Shown: piece by piece, positions 18,007 to 26,805 of the stretch
How the letters are laid out: the number at the start of each line of letters is the position of its first letter
Numbering within the stretch: the first letter of the stretch is position 1
Assembly: GCF_001642575.1 (NCBI RefSeq)
Contig: NZ_LXNG01000004.1
Span: forward strand, 62,001 to 126,000
Direction: 5' to 3'
Source: Xanthomonas floridensis
GTDB taxonomy: Bacteria; Pseudomonadota; Gammaproteobacteria; Xanthomonadales; Xanthomonadaceae
DNA: 64,000 nucleotides
Made by a program: the position numbers and the translations under genes
Notes under the pieces: generated by a model
What the model was told of the DNA's origin: nothing
Database searches by the model: none
The model's input: the letters and a program-made list of their open reading frames with translations, nothing else

Positions 18007-18507
18007 TGCGGCGCTATTGTCGCCTGTGGCCGGTGTGGAGGGAATCGATGCGGGGGGTTGGTGTTGCGTTTGCCTGGAGATCTGACTGTGGCCATTGGCT
18101 ATCGGTCGTTGGAGCAGGCATGGCGTGGAGACTGGCCAGGTGCTGCAACGCGCCGGAGTGCGTGGAGTGCGTTCGACCGATCGCTGCAGCGCGCGCGCTA
18201 TGGCATGCCGCGCGCAGATGCGCTGGATTGCATCAATGCCTCTGCGCGTCTGCGCCGCGCCCGTGCCTGCCACGGTGATCTTGTGGCGACTTTCGTGCCC
18301 AGCCGATCAGGTGATGGGCGGCAGTTGCAGTGCGCACGCTGGCACCGGTCGCGGTGCATGTCGCCCCACGCCACCTCGTTCTGACAGGCCTGGCCCACGG
18401 GTGGCGGTCCGCCACGTCGTGCAGCGCTGACCTGTGCGGGAAAGTTGTGTGACGCGGTGTCAGCTGACCTCCCGCCTGCCGACGGCCATTGACGAGGCGC
18501 ACGCGCG
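18007..18507. other. Intergenic stretch between the SDR gene and bioC
   Basis: About 500 bases with no recognisable gene. Reading frames on both strands are short and without motifs. It probably contains the bioC promoter. No BirA-type site was recognised here. Confidence 0.5.
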
Positions 18508-19290
18508 CTAGAACGTGCCCGGATAACTGCCGCCATCGATCAGCAGGTTCTGCCCGGTGATGTAGCCGGCCTGCGCGCTGCACAGGAACGCGCAGGCGGC
18601 GCCGAATTCATCGGGCTCGCCGAAGCGACGGGCCGGAATGCCGGCACGCTTGCGTTCGGCGACTTCGTCGGCCGTCATGCCCTGCTGCTGGGCGATGGCA
18701 GCGAAATTGCCGTGCAGCCGGTCGGTGAGGAACTGCCCGGGCAGCAGGTTGTTGAGGGTGACGTTGTCGGCCACCGTGCTGCGCGCCACACCCGCCACGA
18801 AACCGGTGAGGCCGGCGCGCGCGCCATTGGACAGGCCAAGGATGTCGATGGGCGCCTTCACCGCGCTGGAGGTGATGTTGACGATGCGGCCGAAGCGGCG
18901 CGCGCGCATCGCGTCGACAGTGGCGCGGATCAGCTCGATCGGCGCCAGCATGTTGGCGTCCAGCGCGCGCAGCCAGTCCTCGCGCTCCCACTGGCGGAAA
19001 TCCCCCGGCGGCGGGCCACCGGCGTTGTTGATCAGGATGTCGACCTGCGGGCAGGCGGCGAGCGCGGCGCTGCGGCCTTGCGCGGTGGCGATGTCGCCGA
19101 CCACGCTGCGCACCTCGCCGGCGCCAGGGAGCGCGCGCAAGGTCGCGGCCGCCTGTTCCAGCGCAGCGTGGCCACGCGCCACGATCACCACGTTGACGCC
19201 TTCGCCGGCCAGCGCGCGTGCGCAGCCCAGTCCCAGACCCTTGCTGGCGGCGCAGACCAGTGCCCAGCGCCCGGCGATTCCCAAATCCAT
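18508..19290 (-). CDS. SDR-family protein with substituted catalytic Tyr/Lys
   Basis: A 260-residue short-chain dehydrogenase fold. The dinucleotide motif is the variant CAASKGLGLG (residues 13-22), then NNAGG at about 88-92 and the conserved Ser near 141. Where Tyr-x-x-x-Lys should follow, the sequence is LSNGARAG, with Ser154 and Arg158 in place of the catalytic pair. Such non-canonical SDRs are often annotated as 3-oxoacyl-ACP reductases. It lies between bioH and bioC in the same direction, 44 bases after the bioH stop. A role in biotin synthesis is possible but unproven. Confidence 0.8.
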   Translation of the reverse strand: MDLGIAGRWALVCAASKGLGLGCARALAGEGVNVVIVARGHAALEQAAATLRALPGAGEVRSVVGDIATAQGRSAALAACPQVDILINNAGGPPPGDFRQWEREDWLRALDANMLAPIELIRATVDAMRARRFGRIVNITSSAVKAPIDILGLSNGARAGLTGFVAGVARSTVADNVTLNNLLPGQFLTDRLHGNFAAIAQQQGMTADEVAERKRAGIPARRFGEPDEFGAACAFLCSAQAGYITGQNLLIDGGSYPGTF

Positions 19291-19334
19291 GCAGTGCGTC
19301 CTCGATCAGCGAAGCCGCATGATCGACGATCTGC

Positions 19335-20096
19335 TCAGGGCACGGACGCAACGAAGCGTTGCAGTGCCTCGGCCACCTGGTCGGCATGGCCCAGGAACGG
19401 TGCGTGACCGCCGCCGGCGATGGTCAGCGTCTGTGCCTGCGGCGCGCGTGCGGCGGCGGCCTGCATGCCGGCCGCCGGCACCAGCCGGTCGCGCTGGCCG
19501 CCGATCCACAGGCTGGGGCGCGTCAGCTGCGGCAGCGCACGGCGCAGGTCGGTGCGCTCCAGCAGCTGCAGACCTTGTTGCAAGGCCTCTGCAGCCGGCT
19601 CGCCGCGCGCGGTTAGCGTCTCGCGCAGGCTGCGCAACTCGGCGCGCGCATGCGCCGAGCCCAACGTATCCAGTGCCAGGAACCGTTCCAGCGTGCCGCG
19701 ATAATCGCGCTCCAGGTCCTGGCCGAACTGCGCGAACACCTCGCGTTCGACAGCCTCCGGCCAGTCGCTGCCGCGCACGAAGCGGGGCGTGGCGGCGATC
19801 ATCGCCAGTGCACGCACCTGCGGCAGCGTGGCAGCCGCATGCAGCGCGAACAGGCCGCCCAGCGACCAGCCCAGCCACACTGCCGGCGGCGTGGCGGCTG
19901 CTACGTCGGCCACCACATCGGGCAGCGCCAGCGGCGTGGGGTCCTGGCGGCTGAAGCCGTGCCCGGGAAGATCCACCAGATGCAATTGGAAGTGCGGCGA
20001 CAGCCGCTCCACCAGCGGTGCGAACACCCCGCCGTGCAGCGCCCAACCGTGCAGAAGAACCAGCGCAGGCCCTTGGCCGATGACATCGATATGCAT
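19335..20096 (-). CDS. bioH: Pimeloyl-ACP methyl ester carboxylesterase
   Basis: A 253-residue alpha/beta hydrolase. It has LLHGWALHGG near the N-terminus, GWSLGG (Ser78), GGQRDRLVP with the acid and GGGHAPFLGH with the His, all typical of BioH. It demethylates pimeloyl-ACP methyl ester, ending the BioC-BioH pathway. The start at 20096 (MHIDVIGQG) is the family start; a longer frame is not used. It shares its direction with bioF upstream and the SDR gene downstream. Confidence 0.92.
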   Translation of the reverse strand: MHIDVIGQGPALVLLHGWALHGGVFAPLVERLSPHFQLHLVDLPGHGFSRQDPTPLALPDVVADVAAATPPAVWLGWSLGGLFALHAAATLPQVRALAMIAATPRFVRGSDWPEAVEREVFAQFGQDLERDYRGTLERFLALDTLGSAHARAELRSLRETLTARGEPAAEALQQGLQLLERTDLRRALPQLTRPSLWIGGQRDRLVPAAGMQAAAARAPQAQTLTIAGGGHAPFLGHADQVAEALQRFVASVP

Positions 20097-20153
20097 GTGC
20101 GCATTGTCGCCGATCGATGGGCACCGCATGGTGCGGAGTGTGGTGTGCTCAGG

Positions 20154-20645
20154 TCAGTGCCTGTCGATCGCGCGTAGCGCCTCGATCTTGGGTGCAAGCA
20201 CTGCCCACTGCGCGCGTGCGTCGCCACGCCGGCACCAGCGGTCGGGCCATCGCCAGCGCCGCGCGCGACGCGCGGTGATCGTCGCAGCCAGCCAGTCGGA
20301 ATCGAACGCATCCCACACGCCCGCCACGCTGCGCAGATTGCCGACCAACACCGGATGCACTTCATGCAACAGCATCGTGCGCAACTGCGGTAGCGTGAAC
20401 GGCGAAGCGGCCAATGCCTGCGCGATGAGTAGGTGTTCGTCATCGCCGGCGCTGTCCAGGTACAGCAAGGACAGCGCTTCCCAGACGCGGCGTTGTGCCG
20501 ATGTGGCGGCGGTTGGGTCGGGCGCGCTGGAGGTCACAGTGGCAACCACGTCGCTGCCGGGTGCGATGGTGCGTGGTGCATGTAGCTCGCGCGGACAGCG
20601 TGCAAACGGCGAAACGGTTCGCCCATCCGCTTGGCACAGACGCAA
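20154..20645 (-). CDS. Conserved hypothetical protein, possibly DUF7079-like
   Basis: Up to 163 residues. The middle (VWEALSLLYLDSAGDD, then LPQLRTMLLHEVHPVLVGNL and VWDAFDSDWLAATI) looks like a small globular helical domain. It reminds me of DUF7079, but I am not sure. The start is uncertain: the first 40 residues look less conserved in character, and an internal GTG may be used. It sits between bioF and bioH, 57 bases before the bioH start, and may be part of the biotin transcript. The 245 bases between it and bioF hold nothing recognisable. Confidence 0.55.
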   Translation of the reverse strand: MRLCQADGRTVSPFARCPRELHAPRTIAPGSDVVATVTSSAPDPTAATSAQRRVWEALSLLYLDSAGDDEHLLIAQALAASPFTLPQLRTMLLHEVHPVLVGNLRSVAGVWDAFDSDWLAATITARRARRWRWPDRWCRRGDARAQWAVLAPKIEALRAIDRH

Positions 20646-20890
20646 CGGCTTCCAACCTGCCGGCTGGAGGGGCCAGGCGAACTGGCGCGCGCGCTGCTCA
20701 TGCGGGTCTCAGCAGCGTGCCGTCGCCGGCACGCAGGTAGGCCGCCTGTGGCTGGGTTCGTCCATCCATAGGCATGCTCCAACCTGCGTTCGGGCAGCAT
20801 CTCCCGCATGCCGGGGCAATGGATCGATGTGTCGGCGAGTCGCTCGACAGTCTGGCACCGGCCAGTCCCCCGGCGCGCTGTCGCCCACCG

Positions 20891-22096
20891 TCAGGCCGAA
20901 GCGCGCAACGGCTGCCGGCTGACCACATCGCGCGCCTGCACGATGGCCACGACCAGTGCCTGCACCTGCTGCGGGGTATGCAGCGCCGACAAGGTGACGC
21001 GCAGACGCGCCTTGCCTTCGGGCACGGTGGGCGGGCGGATCGCACCGACCATGAAGCCGGCCTGCTCGAGCGCGGCCGACATCGCCATCACCGTCGCCTC
21101 TTCGCCGCACAGCAAGGGCTGGATCGGCGTATCGGAGGCCATCAGCTCGAAACCATGCCGGCGCGCACCGTCGCGGAAGGCGCCGATCAGTTCCACCAGG
21201 CGCGCACGCCGCCAATCGTCGCGGCGTGCCAGGCGCACTGCGGCCAGCGTGGCGGCCACCTGCGCCGGCGGCAGGGCGGTGGTGTAGATGTAGGGGCGCG
21301 CGGTTTCGGCCAGGTGGCGCACCAGCGCTTCCTCGCCGACCACCACCGCGCCATAACCGCCCAGCGCCTTGCCCAGCGTGACCAACTGCAGCGGCACTTC
21401 GGCAACGCCCAGGCCGGCGTCGGCCACGCAGCCGCGCCCTTGCGGGCCCAGCACGCCCACGCCGTGCGCATCGTCGACATAGAACAGCGCTTCCTGCATG
21501 CGCGCCACCAGGCTCAGTGCGCGCAGCGGCGCCACATCGCCATCCATGCTGAAAACGCCGTCGCTGGCCAGCATCGCCGCGCCCTCGGGGGCACCCTTGA
21601 GCTGGCGCATTGCGCCTTCCACGTCCAGGTGCGGATAACGCCGCAGCCGGCAGCCGGCCAGGCGCGTGGCATCGAGCAGGCTGGCGTGGTTGAGCCGGTC
21701 CTGTACGCACACATCGTCCTCTTCGCTGAGCAGGGCCTGCTGCACAGCCAGGTTGGCAATGAAGCCGCTGCCGAACAGCAAGGCCGACGGATAGCCCAGC
21801 CAGTCGGCGATCTCGCGTTCCAGCGTCTCGTGCGCGGTGTGGTGCCCGCAGATCAGGTGCGAGGCGGTGGCGCCAGCGCCGTCGCGCGCAGCGGCATCCT
21901 GCAGCGCGGCCACCACTTCGAACTGCTGCGACAGGCCCAGATAGTCGTTGGAGCAGAAGCCGGTCAGCCAGCGGCCATCGATTTCCAGCCGCACCCCGTC
22001 GCGACGGCCAACCATCCGGCGTACCCGCACCCGCTCCTGGGCCACGCGCAACTTGCGCAGCGACGAAATCCGTTCGTGCAGATCGGGGCGAGTCAT
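20891..22096 (-). CDS. bioF: 8-amino-7-oxononanoate synthase
   Basis: A 401-residue fold-type I PLP enzyme of the alpha-oxoamine synthase family. [10 protein letters not shown] is near the N-terminus, [16 protein letters not shown] binds the cofactor, and [10 protein letters not shown] carries the Schiff-base lysine (Lys243). It condenses pimeloyl-ACP with alanine. The start at 22096 ([10 protein letters not shown]) matches the family; the upstream extension in the same frame is not typical. No bioA or bioD lies in the window. Confidence 0.94.
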   Translation of the reverse strand: MTRPDLHERISSLRKLRVAQERVRVRRMVGRRDGVRLEIDGRWLTGFCSNDYLGLSQQFEVVAALQDAAARDGAGATASHLICGHHTAHETLEREIADWLGYPSALLFGSGFIANLAVQQALLSEEDDVCVQDRLNHASLLDATRLAGCRLRRYPHLDVEGAMRQLKGAPEGAAMLASDGVFSMDGDVAPLRALSLVARMQEALFYVDDAHGVGVLGPQGRGCVADAGLGVAEVPLQLVTLGKALGGYGAVVVGEEALVRHLAETARPYIYTTALPPAQVAATLAAVRLARRDDWRRARLVELIGAFRDGARRHGFELMASDTPIQPLLCGEEATVMAMSAALEQAGFMVGAIRPPTVPEGKARLRVTLSALHTPQQVQALVVAIVQARDVVSRQPLRASA

Positions 22097-22614
22097 GGGG
22101 AATTCGATCACGGAAAGGGCCGCTAGCGTAGCGTGCCGCGCCTGCGTCGCCCAGCTGGTACCGACGGCCGGTGCCGGCGATGCAGGGTTTGCCCACGTGC
22201 CAGCCGCTGGATGCCGATGGGGTGCCGTGCCGCCTGATGCCGGTGATGTCGCCCCATCGGATGTTTCAACAGGTCCGGCCGACGCCCAGAGGGCTTCGCG
22301 CACCGGCAGCGGGCATGCGTGGCGCCGATGGCCTCCACCGACAGTGGATCAGACCAGCGGCTGTGATTCGGCATCAACCAATCAGGACCGCCTGCACCGA
22401 CAGATGCCCGCGGACGTTGCGTGACGGGGCTGCAGCGAGACCCATCACAAGATCTGCCTGCACGATGGGGTCACCGCACCTTGTCGACCGTCGCCAGCTG
22501 GCAGCAGAATGTCCGGCAGGTGGTCAGGTCGCTGCCCCGCAGCGGCGTAGCTCCGGCCAGCCACCGCAAGGACGTCGATGCATCACGATCCTATGCAGCG
22601 AGGAAAATCCGTGG
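22097..22614. other. Intergenic stretch between bioB and bioF
   Basis: About 520 bases separate the bioB stop from the bioF start. No gene, tRNA or clear terminator was seen. This large gap makes it likely that bioF has its own promoter rather than depending on bioB readthrough. Confidence 0.5.
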
Positions 22615-23649
22615 TTATGCCGCGTGTTCGCACGCCGCCCCACAGGTGATGTCCGCATGCACGGTGCCGGGGTGGTCGTGGTCGGCGGCGTCGACGGTGA
22701 TCTGCATCGGGCGCAGGCCCAGGCGCTGGAACAGGGCCTGGTCGCGCTCGGTGTCCGGGTTGCCGGTGGTGAGCAGTTTTTCGCCGTAGAAGATCGAGTT
22801 GGCACCGGCCAGGAAGCATAGCGCCTGCAGTTCGTCGCTCATCGCTTCGCGGCCGGCGGACAGGCGCACCATCGATTTGGGCATGGTGATGCGGGCCACG
22901 GCGATCATGCGCACGAACTCGAACGGGTCCAGTTGCTGGGTGCCGTGCAGCGGGGTGCCGGCGACCTGGACCAGCTGGTTGATCGGCACCGAGTCCGGGT
23001 GCGCCGGCAGCGTGGCCAACGCCAGCAGCAGGCCGATGCGGTGCTCGCGGGTCTCGCCCATGCCGACGATGCCGCCGCAGCAGGTCTTCAGGCCCACATC
23101 GCGCACATGTTCCAGCGTGTTCAGGCGGTCCTGGTACTGGCGGGTGTGGATGATGGAATCGTAGTAATCCGGCGCGGTGTCCAGATTGTGGTTGTAGTAG
23201 TCCAGCCCGGCGTCCTTGAGCGCGCGTGCCTGGCCGGCGTCGAGCATGCCGAGCGTGGCGCAGGTTTCCAGCCCCAGCGCCTTGACCTCGCGGATCATCG
23301 CAGCCACCTTGGGGATGTCGCGCTCCTTGGGCGAGCGCCACGCCGCGCCCATGCAGAAGCGCGAGGCACCGGCGGCCTTGGCCTGGCGCGCCTTGGCGAC
23401 GACGTCTTCGGTCTCCATCAGCTTTTGCGCGGTCACGCCGGTGTCGTAGCGCTGTGCCTGCGGGCAGTACGCGCAATCTTCCGGGCAGCCGCCGGTCTTG
23501 ACCGACAGCAGCGTGGAGACCTGCACCTGCGCCGGATCGAACTGTGCGCGGTGCACGCTGGCCGCGTGATGCAGCAACTCGGGGAACGGCAGATCGAACA
23601 ACGCCTGCAGCTCTTTGCGATCCCAGTCATGGCGTACGACAACAGACAT
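22615..23649 (-). CDS. bioB: Biotin synthase
   Basis: A 344-residue radical-SAM enzyme. [12 protein letters not shown] gives the [4Fe-4S] cysteines Cys55, Cys59 and Cys62; the later [13 protein letters not shown] and GGIVGMGE segments are typical. It inserts sulphur into dethiobiotin. The start at 23649 ([10 protein letters not shown]) is the family start; an extension to 23715 would run into the operator. A BirA-type inverted repeat lies 60-93 bases upstream, so biotin repression is expected. Confidence 0.95.
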   Translation of the reverse strand: MSVVVRHDWDRKELQALFDLPFPELLHHAASVHRAQFDPAQVQVSTLLSVKTGGCPEDCAYCPQAQRYDTGVTAQKLMETEDVVAKARQAKAAGASRFCMGAAWRSPKERDIPKVAAMIREVKALGLETCATLGMLDAGQARALKDAGLDYYNHNLDTAPDYYDSIIHTRQYQDRLNTLEHVRDVGLKTCCGGIVGMGETREHRIGLLLALATLPAHPDSVPINQLVQVAGTPLHGTQQLDPFEFVRMIAVARITMPKSMVRLSAGREAMSDELQALCFLAGANSIFYGEKLLTTGNPDTERDQALFQRLGLRPMQITVDAADHDHPGTVHADITCGAACEHAA

Positions 23650-23698
23650 CGGAGTTTCCTGACAGTCAGCGGCTTGGAAGCCAGGCAGTCTGGTGAGC

Positions 23699-24424
23699 AT
23701 GGAAGAGGCTGTCAACTTTACTGAAGTGGGTTCGGTTTACAGATGGCCGCAGCGGGTGCTGCGGCTGCTGCTACCAAGCCTGTGCCTGGTTTGCGCGGAA
23801 GCGGGCATGGCCGATTGCGATCTGTGTCCGTCGTGCCGGGCCGCGCTGCCGGAGCACGGCCATGCCTGCCTGTGCTGCGCCACGCCCTTGTTTGCATCCG
23901 ACAGCGTGGCGCTCTGCGGACACTGCCTGCAGCAGCTGCCACCGCTGCAGCGCGTGCATGCCTGCTTTACCTATCGCTGGCCGGTGGATGGCCTGCTGCG
24001 CCGTTTCAAATTCCACCAGGACCTGGCGGCCGGTCGCCTGCTGAGCGAGCTGATGGCCAGGCGCTGCGCCCAGTTGCCCCGGCCGCAGGCACTGGTGCCG
24101 GTGAGTCTGCACCGGCAACGCCTGCGCCAGCGCGGCTACGATCAGGCGCTTGAGCTGGCCAGGCCGCTCGGCAGGGCGCTGCAGCTGCCGTGCCTGCCAC
24201 TACTGCGCCGTGTGCGTGCCACCGCGCCGCAATCGGAGCTGGATGCGGTTGAGCGCCAACGCAATCTGCGCGAGGCCTTCATCGCACGCGGCGCCCTGCC
24301 CGCACATGTAGCGCTGGTGGACGACGTGATGACCACCGGCGCCACGCTGCACGCGGCTGCGCAGGCCTTGCGCCAGGCCGGCGTGCAACGGGTGGATGCC
24401 TGGGTCTGCGCGCGGGTGCCGTGA
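23699..24424 (+). CDS. comF: ComF-family phosphoribosyltransferase-like protein
   Basis: A 241-residue protein if it starts at the ATG at 23699. It has several Cys pairs (CLVC, CDLCPSC, CLCC, CGHC) that suggest a zinc ribbon. The C-terminal domain has the PRPP-binding loop [12 protein letters not shown]. ComF and its GntX relatives act in DNA uptake or use of extracellular DNA. A GTG at 23726 is an equally good start and would move the coding region mostly off the BirA-like operator. It is divergent from bioB, as is common in proteobacteria. Confidence 0.87.
   Translation: MEEAVNFTEVGSVYRWPQRVLRLLLPSLCLVCAEAGMADCDLCPSCRAALPEHGHACLCCATPLFASDSVALCGHCLQQLPPLQRVHACFTYRWPVDGLLRRFKFHQDLAAGRLLSELMARRCAQLPRPQALVPVSLHRQRLRQRGYDQALELARPLGRALQLPCLPLLRRVRATAPQSELDAVERQRNLREAFIARGALPAHVALVDDVMTTGATLHAAAQALRQAGVQRVDAWVCARVP
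23709..23742. promoter_or_regulatory. Probable BirA (biotin repressor) operator
   Basis: CTGTCAACT at 23709-23717 and GGTTTACAG at 23734-23742 are separated by 16 bases. They match the BirA half-sites TTGTAAACC and GGTTTACAA at 6 of 9 and 8 of 9 positions, with spacing like that of the E. coli bio operator. The element lies 60-93 bases upstream of bioB and inside the first codons of the longest comF frame. Confidence 0.6.
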
Positions 24425-24655
24425 CGGTGCGGCTGGGAGCGGTGCGCGTTCGATAGGGCAGGTGCTGGGGCGGGTACGGTCTTGTTGCATCGGTCCATAC
24501 CCTCATTCCAACTCATCTCCCGCAGCAGAGCGGCTTGGCGCCTGCGCAGTGGTCTTCAGTGCTCCGGGCCCCACTCTGGACAGATGGGTGCGTGGTCCAC
24601 CGCGGTTCCGGGAAGACATCGACTACCCGGAGAGCCTGCCGCGCAGCTCCTGGCG

Positions 24656-24676
24656 AATCCCTAATCCCTAATCCCG
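24656..24676. repeat. Short heptamer repeat (aatccct, 3 copies)
   Basis: Three head-to-tail copies of aatccct, the last with one change, lie just past the ubiA stop. The unit length matches the other heptamer arrays in the window. Confidence 0.6.
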
Positions 24677-24680
24677 GCTT

Positions 24681-25580
24681 CTAACGCACCGCCGTCGCGA
24701 TGCCGACAAAGATCGCCAGGCCCACCCAGTTGTTATGCAGGAAGGCGCGAAAGCAGGGGCCGCGTTCGCGGTGGCGGGCGATGCGGAATTCGTAGAGCAC
24801 CAGCGCCGCCGCTACACCCAGGCCCGCCCAGTAGGCAGCGTCCAGGCCGGCGCGTCGTCCTACCGCCGCCAGGGTGGCAAACATCGCCGCATAGAGCGCG
24901 CCTTGCGCCAGCAGATCGTACTTGCCGAACAGGATGGCGGTGGACTTGCTGCCCATGCGGATGTCGTCGTCGCGGTCCACCATGGCATACCAGGTGTCGT
25001 ACGCGGTCGCCCACAGGATATTTGCCGCGTACAACAGCCAGCCCAGCAATGGCACGCTGCCTTGTACGGCGGCAAAACCCATCGGGATGCCCCAGCCGAA
25101 CGCCATGCCCAGATAGACCTGCGGCAGATGGGTATGGCGCTTGAGATACGGATAGCTGGCGGCCAGGAACACCCCGGGCACGCTCAGCGCCACGGTCAGC
25201 CAGTTCAGGCTGAGCACCAGCGCGAACGCCACCAGCATCAGCGCCACGAACACCCACAGCGCCTCGCGCCCGGACACCGCGCCGGTGGCCAGCGGGCGCG
25301 ACTTGGTGCGCTCTACATGCGGGTCCAGCCAGCGGTCGGCATAGTCGTTGATCACGCAGCCGGCCGAGCGGGTCAGCCAGACCCCGGCGGTGAACACGAA
25401 CAGCGTCCACAGCGGCGGCATGCCGTCGGCGGCCAGCCACAGCGCCCACCAGGTGGGCCAGAGCAGCAACAGGCTGCCGATCGGGCGGTCGCCCCGCACC
25501 AGCTTCCAGTACTGCCCCAACCGCGCAGACCACGTCAGCGCGGGCGCGGTGGGGACCTGTTCAACACCATGTTTGCTCAT
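24681..25580 (-). CDS. ubiA: 4-hydroxybenzoate octaprenyltransferase
   Basis: A 299-residue integral membrane prenyltransferase with about eight hydrophobic helices. The two Asp-rich motifs are NDYADRWLD and DRDDDIRMG, which bind Mg-diphosphate. It joins the polyprenyl chain to 4-hydroxybenzoate in ubiquinone synthesis. No ubiC is adjacent. The pca genes at the start of the window feed on the same type of aromatic acid, but there is no sign of joint control. Confidence 0.93.
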   Translation of the reverse strand: MSKHGVEQVPTAPALTWSARLGQYWKLVRGDRPIGSLLLLWPTWWALWLAADGMPPLWTLFVFTAGVWLTRSAGCVINDYADRWLDPHVERTKSRPLATGAVSGREALWVFVALMLVAFALVLSLNWLTVALSVPGVFLAASYPYLKRHTHLPQVYLGMAFGWGIPMGFAAVQGSVPLLGWLLYAANILWATAYDTWYAMVDRDDDIRMGSKSTAILFGKYDLLAQGALYAAMFATLAAVGRRAGLDAAYWAGLGVAAALVLYEFRIARHRERGPCFRAFLHNNWVGLAIFVGIATAVR

Positions 25581-25791
25581 GCTGCAAAGGGTAGCAGCGC
25601 GCTCCGGATGCAGCCATGCACGGGCTGGCGCAACTGCGGCCTGCCAGCTGAAACATTGCCTCGCCGGCAGGGACGGCAGCTTGGGTCGCCGCTCGCCACT
25701 TTAAGACCGGGGGAGCCTGGCAGGCGCCGGGGGCGGCGCAACTAGAACACCATGCTGAGGTGCGGTGCGCCGTTGGTGCCGTGGTGATCGG
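25581..25791. other. Upstream region of ubiA, no gene seen
   Basis: Together with the heptamer array and its flank this makes a gene-free stretch of about 390 bases between the ubiA start and the tRNA. Apart from the array I see no structured element. Confidence 0.5.
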
Positions 25792-25914
25792 CCATCAGCC
25801 ATCAGCCACCAGCCACCAGCCATCAGCCATCAACCACCAGCCATCAGCCATCAACCACCAGCCACCAGCCACCAGCCACCAGCCACCAGCCACCAGCCAC
25901 CAGCCACCAGCCAC
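25792..25914. repeat. Heptamer tandem array, 17 copies of ccaycar
   Basis: Seventeen full 7-base units plus four bases. The units are ccaccag, ccatcag and ccatcaa; the right half is a pure run of ccaccag and the left half is mixed. Heptamer arrays of this type are known as variable-number repeats in xanthomonads. It lies about 60 bases before the tRNA-Arg gene. Confidence 0.93.
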
Positions 25915-25973
25915 GCTTGCTGGGGGGGCAGGCATCACGCGGAGGCACGGGTTCTGGCATACTGCGCGGCCAG

Positions 25974-26050
25974 GCGCTCGTAGCTCAGCCGGATAGAGTA
26001 GTGGCTTCCGAAGCCATTGGTCGGGGGTTCGAATCCCTCCGGGCGCACCA
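25974..26050 (+). tRNA. tRNA-Arg (anticodon CCG), CCA encoded
   Basis: The acceptor stem GCGCTCG/CGGGCGC closes with one U-G pair, followed by A and an encoded CCA. The anticodon stem-loop is gtggc-ttccgaa-gccat with CCG at positions 34-36, so it reads CGG. The T arm has ggttcgaatcc. The 3' half is a usual attachment site for P4-type integrases, and a decayed integrase lies 165 bases downstream. Confidence 0.95.
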
Positions 26051-26082
26051 GATGACCCCTCCAGGGACGTCCAAGAAAGTCC

Positions 26083-26110
26083 AAAACCCCCGAGAAATCG
26101 GGGGTTTTTT
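26083..26110 (+). terminator. Intrinsic terminator after tRNA-Arg
   Basis: AAAACCCCCGA and TCGGGGGTTTT form an 11-bp stem around GAAA, with two further T residues. It lies 32 bases past the CCA end. Confidence 0.85.
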
Positions 26111-26215
26111 GTTGCCTGCCAGTCCTGCAAGGTCCACCCTAATTCCATTGAAATCCAGGCCGATCGGGGGCATGGATGGGGGGCACCAGCCCCTAGCAGT
26201 GATAGGGATGCCCCC

Positions 26216-26805
26216 ATGCCCTGAAGTGACGCAGCAATACCCAGTGCAAAGCCGGCCACCAAGCCCGTGAGGCTGTTCGATGCGGCGGCTTATACGTCGA
26301 GATCTCGCCGAAGGGCGCCAAGCTCTGGCGATGGAAGTATCGATTCGGCGGTAGGGAGAAGCGCTTAGCGCTGCGGGTCTACCCAGAGGTCAGCCTGGCA
26401 CAGGCGCGAGCTCAGCATCTAAAGGTACGCAAAGTCCTTCGGTCAGGCATTGACCCAGGTGAGAAGAGAAGGGTCGACAGGCTTATTCGCGTTGATCGGT
26501 CCCCGCTCAGCCTTGCAGCTGTCGCTGCAGAACTCCTGAACCTGCATGGCAAGAAGAACTCGGTCCTGACGATGAAGCGCAATGGCAGAATCGTCGAAAA
26601 GGACCTCAACCCCTATCTAGGGCATAGGCCTATCGCTAAGATCTCTGCGCCGGAGCTTCTAGCGGTCCTGCGCAAGATAGAAATGCGTGGCGCCATTGAG
26701 ACAGCGCATCGCGCTCGGGGCATTGCCAGCATGGTGTTTCGATACGCCATCACCGCAGGCAAGGCTCAGTGTGACCCGGCTGCCGATCTTTTTTGGGCGC
26801 GGTAG
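26216..26805 (+). pseudogene. P4-type tyrosine integrase remnant
   Basis: From an ATG at 26216 the frame reads like a P4-family integrase start (SDAAIPSAKPATKPVRLFDA), but codon 3 is TGA. After GAT-GC at about 26283 one base is missing. The sequence then continues in another frame as the arm-binding domain (GGLYVEISPKGAKLWRWKYR, then REKRLALRVYPEVSLAQAR) and the core-binding domain up to CDPAADL at about 26790. There the match stops and the catalytic domain is absent. So one nonsense change, one frameshift and a 3' truncation have destroyed the gene. Confidence 0.88.

Noticed and set aside
20534-20809. 91-codon minus-strand frame between bioF and the hypothetical gene
   Set aside because: It overlaps the hypothetical gene, has no recognisable motif and an unusual composition.
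25792-25914. CRISPR array
   Set aside because: The units are 7 bases long with no spacers and there are no cas genes nearby, so it is a simple tandem repeat.
25760-26262. Frames through the heptamer array and tRNA (repeated HQPPAT or WWLVAGG residues)
   Set aside because: These are translations of a 7-base repeat, which is open in several frames, and of the tRNA gene.
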